From Spirochaetales bacterium (GTDB lineage Bacteria; Spirochaetota; Spirochaetia; ARS1246): 5,332 nucleotides of DNA. The stretch covers positions 1 through 5,332 of the forward strand of contig JABGPX010000238.1 of assembly GCA_018644745.1 (NCBI GenBank), given 5' to 3'. Below the pieces are notes generated by a model. The model saw only the letters and a list, made by a program, of their open reading frames with translations, did no database searches and had not been told where the DNA came from. Of this stretch, positions 1-2,854 are shown piece after piece. Numbering within the stretch: position 1 is the stretch's first letter; each line of letters begins with the position of its first letter. The position numbers and the translations under genes were made by a program.

Positions 1-1
1 G

Positions 2-211
2 CTCGGGTGTTATATGTGGGACTTTGGCGGTACAAAAGGTCCTCTACCTGTCAGCAGCATGAAGTATCAGTGCGATCTGGGCCGTGAATGGCTCGAAGAA
101 GGAAGGATCACCGATATGATTTTCCTAGGAACCAATATCTGTGATCTCGGTCTGGAAACCGTGGAATGGACACGAAACTGGATTGCCGAAGTCGGTAACT
201 CGATCCTCTAG
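2..211 (+). CDS. C-terminal fragment of an unrecognised protein (5' end outside window)
   Basis: The frame is open from base 2 of the window to the TAG at 209-211 and gives 69 residues. The ATG at 14 is in frame but has no Shine-Dalgarno sequence before it, so the true start almost certainly lies upstream. The visible tail begins LGCYMWDFGG and contains IFLGTNICDLGLETVEWTR, a hydrophobic strand followed by an amphipathic helix, as at the end of an alpha/beta (possibly TIM-barrel) enzyme. It has no signal peptide or membrane segment in view. I do not recognise the family with confidence. The gene is close-coupled to the URO-D homologue: its stop overlaps that gene's ribosome binding site and 10 bp separate the two frames. 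They are therefore probably co-transcribed and may act on the same substrate. Coding status is well supported by the coupling; function is unknown. Confidence 0.7.
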   Translation, partial: LGCYMWDFGGTKGPLPVSSMKYQCDLGREWLEEGRITDMIFLGTNICDLGLETVEWTRNWIAEVGNSIL

Positions 212-217
212 GAGGTG
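210..217 (+). promoter_or_regulatory. Strong Shine-Dalgarno of the URO-D-like gene, overlapping the upstream stop
   Basis: AGGAGGTG lies six bases before the ATG at 222, a near-perfect anti-16S match. Its first two bases are the last two bases of the preceding gene's TAG stop, so ribosomes ending the upstream gene stop on this site. This fixes the start of the downstream gene and points to translational coupling within one operon. Confidence 0.9.
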
Positions 218-221
218 CTAA

Positions 222-1352
222 ATGGACAGCAGAGAAAGGTTCTGGCGTGTAATGCGTTTCGAACAGGTAGATTACATCCCGTTTTGGGGTGACTGGCTCG
301 GCCCATATGATCGTTGGATTAGCGAAGGGATGAAACCCGCTAATGACAAGCTGGGTGATGTCGAGCAGGTTGAGTGGTTTTCGCAATACTTCGATTTTGA
401 CGGTATTTATTCGGCATTTTGGGGCACCTCTCGAGTGCCCGTAGATATCGGCGTATGTCCGGCGTTTGATCGGCTGCTTATTGAAGAAACCGATAAATAC
501 ATAATCAGCAGAAATGATGTCGGCTGCATAACCAGGCGCTTCAAGACAAAACAGAGTTCACTAACCTCGGAGCAGTTCTTAGATTTCCCGATCAAAAGGA
601 GAGATGACTGGGAGCAATTCAGAGACGAGCGCCTTGATCCGGTCGAGCCGACAAGATATCCGTCACTAGAACAATGGAATGATCAAAAGGGAAAATTAGC
701 TGCCCAAACAATACCAATCAGCATCGACGGCGGCAGCTTTTACGGGTTTCTGCGCGATTGGGTGGGGGTTGAAAATTTGAGCGTCATGTTCTACGACGAT
801 CCAAATCTGGTTGGTGATATCATGGAATATCTTGGGGAATTTTACATCAAAGTACTCAGCAAAGCTCTTCGCGAAGTACGAGTAGATTTTGCGATGTTTT
901 GGGAAGACATGTGTTATAAAACCGGTCCTCTTATCTCTCCAGCAATGTTTAAGGAGTTCCTTCTCCCTAACTACAAAAAAGTCACATCATTTCTAAGAAG
1001 TAACGGAGTCGAGTTATCCTGGGTTGATTGCGACGGCAATATAGAGGAGCTGATACCATTCTGGATCGAAGGCGGCGTAAGAGGATTCTACCCTTTGGAG
1101 GTAGCCGCGGGAATGGACGCCAACAAATTAAGGAAGGAATATGGCCAGGAAATTGTGATGTGGGGCAACGTCGACAAACGCGCGCTCGCTGGCGGTACAA
1201 TTACAATAGATGCCGAATTGGCCCGGGTAGAACCAGCGGTTAAAACTGGAGGTTTTATCCCCTTAGTAGATCATGGAGTGCCTGATGACGTTTCACTTAG
1301 CAACTACCTTTACTACCTTGAAAAAAGAAAGCGGCTTTCTCAAGAAATTTGA
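222..1352 (+). CDS. Uroporphyrinogen decarboxylase (URO-D) superfamily protein, methyltransferase-like, not a haem enzyme
   Basis: A 376-residue cytoplasmic TIM-barrel protein of the URO-D/MtaA/CmuA superfamily, at the family's usual length. It opens with SRERFWRVMRFEQVDYIPF, the typical N-terminal stretch of these proteins. It lacks the RQAGRY substrate-binding motif of true haem-pathway URO-D, so a haem role is unlikely. The C-terminal half carries the subfamily pattern: VDCDGNIEELIPF (268-280), GGVRGFYPLEVAAGMD (284-299), WGNVDKRALAGG (314-325) and GGFIPLVDHGVPDDVS (343-358). Family members such as MtaA and CmuA move methyl groups to or from corrinoid or thiol carriers using zinc held by HxC plus a distal Cys. 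Here the His position is Val268, Cys270 remains, and His351 lies near the distal site, so metal binding is uncertain. The start is set by a strong Shine-Dalgarno. It is second in an operon with the gene before it, and its 3' end overlaps the convergent isomerase-like gene. Superfamily is near certain; substrate is unknown. Confidence 0.92.
   Translation: MDSRERFWRVMRFEQVDYIPFWGDWLGPYDRWISEGMKPANDKLGDVEQVEWFSQYFDFDGIYSAFWGTSRVPVDIGVCPAFDRLLIEETDKYIISRNDVGCITRRFKTKQSSLTSEQFLDFPIKRRDDWEQFRDERLDPVEPTRYPSLEQWNDQKGKLAAQTIPISIDGGSFYGFLRDWVGVENLSVMFYDDPNLVGDIMEYLGEFYIKVLSKALREVRVDFAMFWEDMCYKTGPLISPAMFKEFLLPNYKKVTSFLRSNGVELSWVDCDGNIEELIPFWIEGGVRGFYPLEVAAGMDANKLRKEYGQEIVMWGNVDKRALAGGTITIDAELARVEPAVKTGGFIPLVDHGVPDDVSLSNYLYYLEKRKRLSQEI
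1321..1341 (-). terminator. Probable intrinsic terminator of the isomerase-like gene, inside the URO-D 3' end
   Basis: On the minus strand the RNA reads AGAAAG-CCG-CTTTCT followed by more T residues. This is a 6-bp stem (7 with a G-U pair), a 3-base loop and a T-run. The stem begins within the TGA of the isomerase-like gene, where a terminator would be expected. The stem is AT-rich and so weak, but the T-run is good and correctly oriented. The same bases encode residues near the C-terminus of the convergent URO-D-like protein (Lys-Arg-Lys-Arg-Leu-Ser), so the hairpin could be partly a by-product of that coding sequence. In the + direction there is no T-run, so it should not terminate the URO-D operon. 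Confidence 0.5.
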
Positions 1353-2737
1353 ACCTGCTCGTCAAAACGATCAGACTTGAGGCCGGGAATATATTTGCAC
1401 GCTTCTTCTAATACATCGGCGCAGTGATCGTATGCGGCGGCGCAATGATGGATATACGGCCCCTCGATGATCTTCCGCTCCCAAACCGGCCAATTATCAA
1501 CTTCCATCCAGGTGTAGATTTCTCTTGTGGCAGGTCCATCCACAGTTTTACCCTCTCCCAGTCCTAGAACGTAGTTTCCAGTGTCTCCGTCAAATCGGCA
1601 AATAGTTAAGGGACCGTTCTTGAGACGATACTGAAGGCTAGTCGCCGGCAAATCCTTTAAAATCCAGGGAGGCAGTATTTCCACAATGCTGTCAGCCGGG
1701 CTTCTGAGAGAAGGCGGCGCGGATGCGTGCCACAAGAGTATAGCATTGTCGTTGCTTGGATGCCTTATAGTGAATTCCGGCGAAAAGATCGGATCGACAC
1801 CTTGAGTCGCGGAGGCGAGCATGACAGCTCCTATCGCTCCATGTATGTCGGATTCCGGGGCAATCGGGAAGACTTCTTGGACTAGGGCATCACCCAATGC
1901 GCTTCCCGGCCCTAACTCGGTCTGTAGATAGTCGAAACTCTGAATCGAAAAGCCGCTAAGGCCAAATACACGGGCAGCGTCAAGTAATTCATCTCGGTAT
2001 GCGAGAGCAACTCGGATATCACGGTCCTTGATGTATTGGGTAGACAACCACTCTTTTATTGACTCTACCTCATCATCATATGCGGTGTTTTCGGCGGCGG
2101 CTCTCTCCTTTACCTTTCCAACAAGCTCACACATATCGAAGGGCTGCACCTCAATGCCGAAATTCTCCAGGAGTTCACTTTCATTTACAATGGTTGTCCA
2201 GAAGAAATCTATGCGAACACCCAACTGACCGATACGCATATTTCGCAGGGATTTCACTACTCCGGCCGCACCAACAAATTTGGCTAGGCCATCGGAAAAT
2301 AGCTGATCATCCAAGGAGCAGTTTTCGATATAGGTAAAAGGTACTTTCAGCTTTCCAAGGACTTTGCTTGATGCAAACATCCCGCAAAGAGAATCACGAA
2401 GCCTCGAACCGTCTTCAAGGGGAGACTCATCTCTTGGCCCCCAGAGCAGTACTGGAACACCGAGTTTGTGTGCTATCATGCCGACCGCCCCTTCGGTTCC
2501 GAAGTTGCAGTGAGGAACAAACAGCGCGTCAATACAACCGCTGAAGTAATCCACAACGGCGTTGACATGGCTTTGATCTTTTACGAGTCCGTCCTCTAAT
2601 ATGTCATCGAGATCAATAAAGGATATCGATTGCTCCTTGAGCTTTCGTTGTATCGCTTTCTTGTATTTGATTGCATCATCATTTGAGAAAACAAATTTAC
2701 CGATCGGGCAAAGGCCAACTGTAACACCTGGATTCAC
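1340..2737 (-). CDS. L-fucose/L-arabinose isomerase-fold family protein
   Basis: A cytoplasmic protein of 465 residues from the GTG start chosen here, or 472 from the ATG at 2758-2756. Numbering below uses the longer form. Family enzymes interconvert aldoses and ketoses with a bound divalent metal, usually Mn2+. The N-terminal two-thirds has the fold's VGLCPIG strand, the VPHCNFGTEGAVG loop (81-94) and PVLLWGPRDE (102-111). The catalytic half holds PESDIHGAIG (301-310), SPEF (326-329), LLWHASAPP (341-349) and YIHHCAA (435-441). E302, E328, H344 and H437 or H438 match in type and spacing the metal quartet I recall for E. coli AraA (E306, E333, H350, H450), so it is probably an active metalloenzyme. 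It is clearly divergent from classical FucI (about 590 residues) and AraA, and the sugar cannot be named. I prefer GTG because AGGGGG lies six bases before it, while the ATG has no ribosome site. It lies downstream of the glycyl radical enzyme on the same strand, behind its own promoter and operator. Fold assignment is good; substrate is unknown. Confidence 0.85.
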   Translation of the reverse strand: MNPGVTVGLCPIGKFVFSNDDAIKYKKAIQRKLKEQSISFIDLDDILEDGLVKDQSHVNAVVDYFSGCIDALFVPHCNFGTEGAVGMIAHKLGVPVLLWGPRDESPLEDGSRLRDSLCGMFASSKVLGKLKVPFTYIENCSLDDQLFSDGLAKFVGAAGVVKSLRNMRIGQLGVRIDFFWTTIVNESELLENFGIEVQPFDMCELVGKVKERAAAENTAYDDEVESIKEWLSTQYIKDRDIRVALAYRDELLDAARVFGLSGFSIQSFDYLQTELGPGSALGDALVQEVFPIAPESDIHGAIGAVMLASATQGVDPIFSPEFTIRHPSNDNAILLWHASAPPSLRSPADSIVEILPPWILKDLPATSLQYRLKNGPLTICRFDGDTGNYVLGLGEGKTVDGPATREIYTWMEVDNWPVWERKIIEGPYIHHCAAAYDHCADVLEEACKYIPGLKSDRFDEQVQIS

Positions 2738-2743
2738 GGGTAT

Positions 2744-2749
2744 CCCCCT
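2744..2749 (-). promoter_or_regulatory. Ribosome binding site that favours the GTG start of the isomerase-like gene
   Basis: On the minus strand AGGGGG is followed by the six bases ATACCC and then GTG (2737-2735). The ATG at 2758-2756 is preceded by GCAATGCGCTAA, which has no purine-rich site. Starting at GTG also puts the first residues just before the family's opening strand (VTVGLCPIG). Confidence 0.6.
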
Positions 2750-2777
2750 GCTGCACATTTAGCGCATTGCCGCATCA

Positions 2778-2793
2778 ACGCAAACGCTTGCGT
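2778..2793 (-). promoter_or_regulatory. LacI/GalR-family operator-like palindrome at the isomerase promoter
   Basis: ACGCAAACGCTTGCGT on the + strand has 6-bp arms ACGCAA/TTGCGT around a central ACGC. It differs at one base from the E. coli PurR consensus ACGCAAACGTTTGCGT, the general operator form bound by LacI/GalR-family repressors. It begins one base after the -10 box and covers the expected transcription start (near 2788), where a bound repressor would block initiation. The regulator gene is not in the window. That a LacI-type protein binds here, and which ligand releases it, is inference. Confidence 0.7.
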
Positions 2794-2794
2794 A

Positions 2795-2824
2795 ACCATA
2801 TCACGCGGTCTAACCAACTGTCAA
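2795..2824 (-). promoter_or_regulatory. Sigma-70-type promoter for the isomerase-like gene
   Basis: On the minus strand a perfect -35 box TTGACA (2824-2819) is followed by 18 bp and then TATGGT (2800-2795), four of six matches to TATAAT with the essential first TA. Transcription should start around 2788, leaving a leader of about 50 bases before the GTG start. The promoter sits in the gap after the glycyl radical enzyme gene, so the isomerase-like gene can be expressed on its own even if some transcripts also read through from upstream. Confidence 0.7.
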
Positions 2825-2829
2825 GGGAA

Positions 2830-2841
2830 GCTGCCGGCAGC
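2830..2841. repeat. Perfect 12-bp palindrome between the GRE stop and the isomerase -35 box
   Basis: GCTGCCGGCAGC is a perfect self-complementary 12-mer, 13 bp after the GRE stop codon and 5 bp upstream of the -35 box. As RNA it could fold only as a short stem (GCTG/CAGC) around CCGG and it has no T-run on either side, so it is a poor intrinsic terminator. Its place just upstream of -35 would also suit a second regulator. Its role is unknown. Confidence 0.5.
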
Positions 2842-2854
2842 ATAAGAAATTGCT

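Noticed and set aside
222..1352. Haem-biosynthesis hemE
   Set aside because: The RQAGRY substrate motif is missing, the C-terminal pattern is that of methyltransferase-like relatives, and no haem genes are nearby.
2830..2841. The 12-bp palindrome as an intrinsic terminator for the GRE gene
   Set aside because: With a 4-base loop only four base pairs remain, and no T-run follows on the minus strand.
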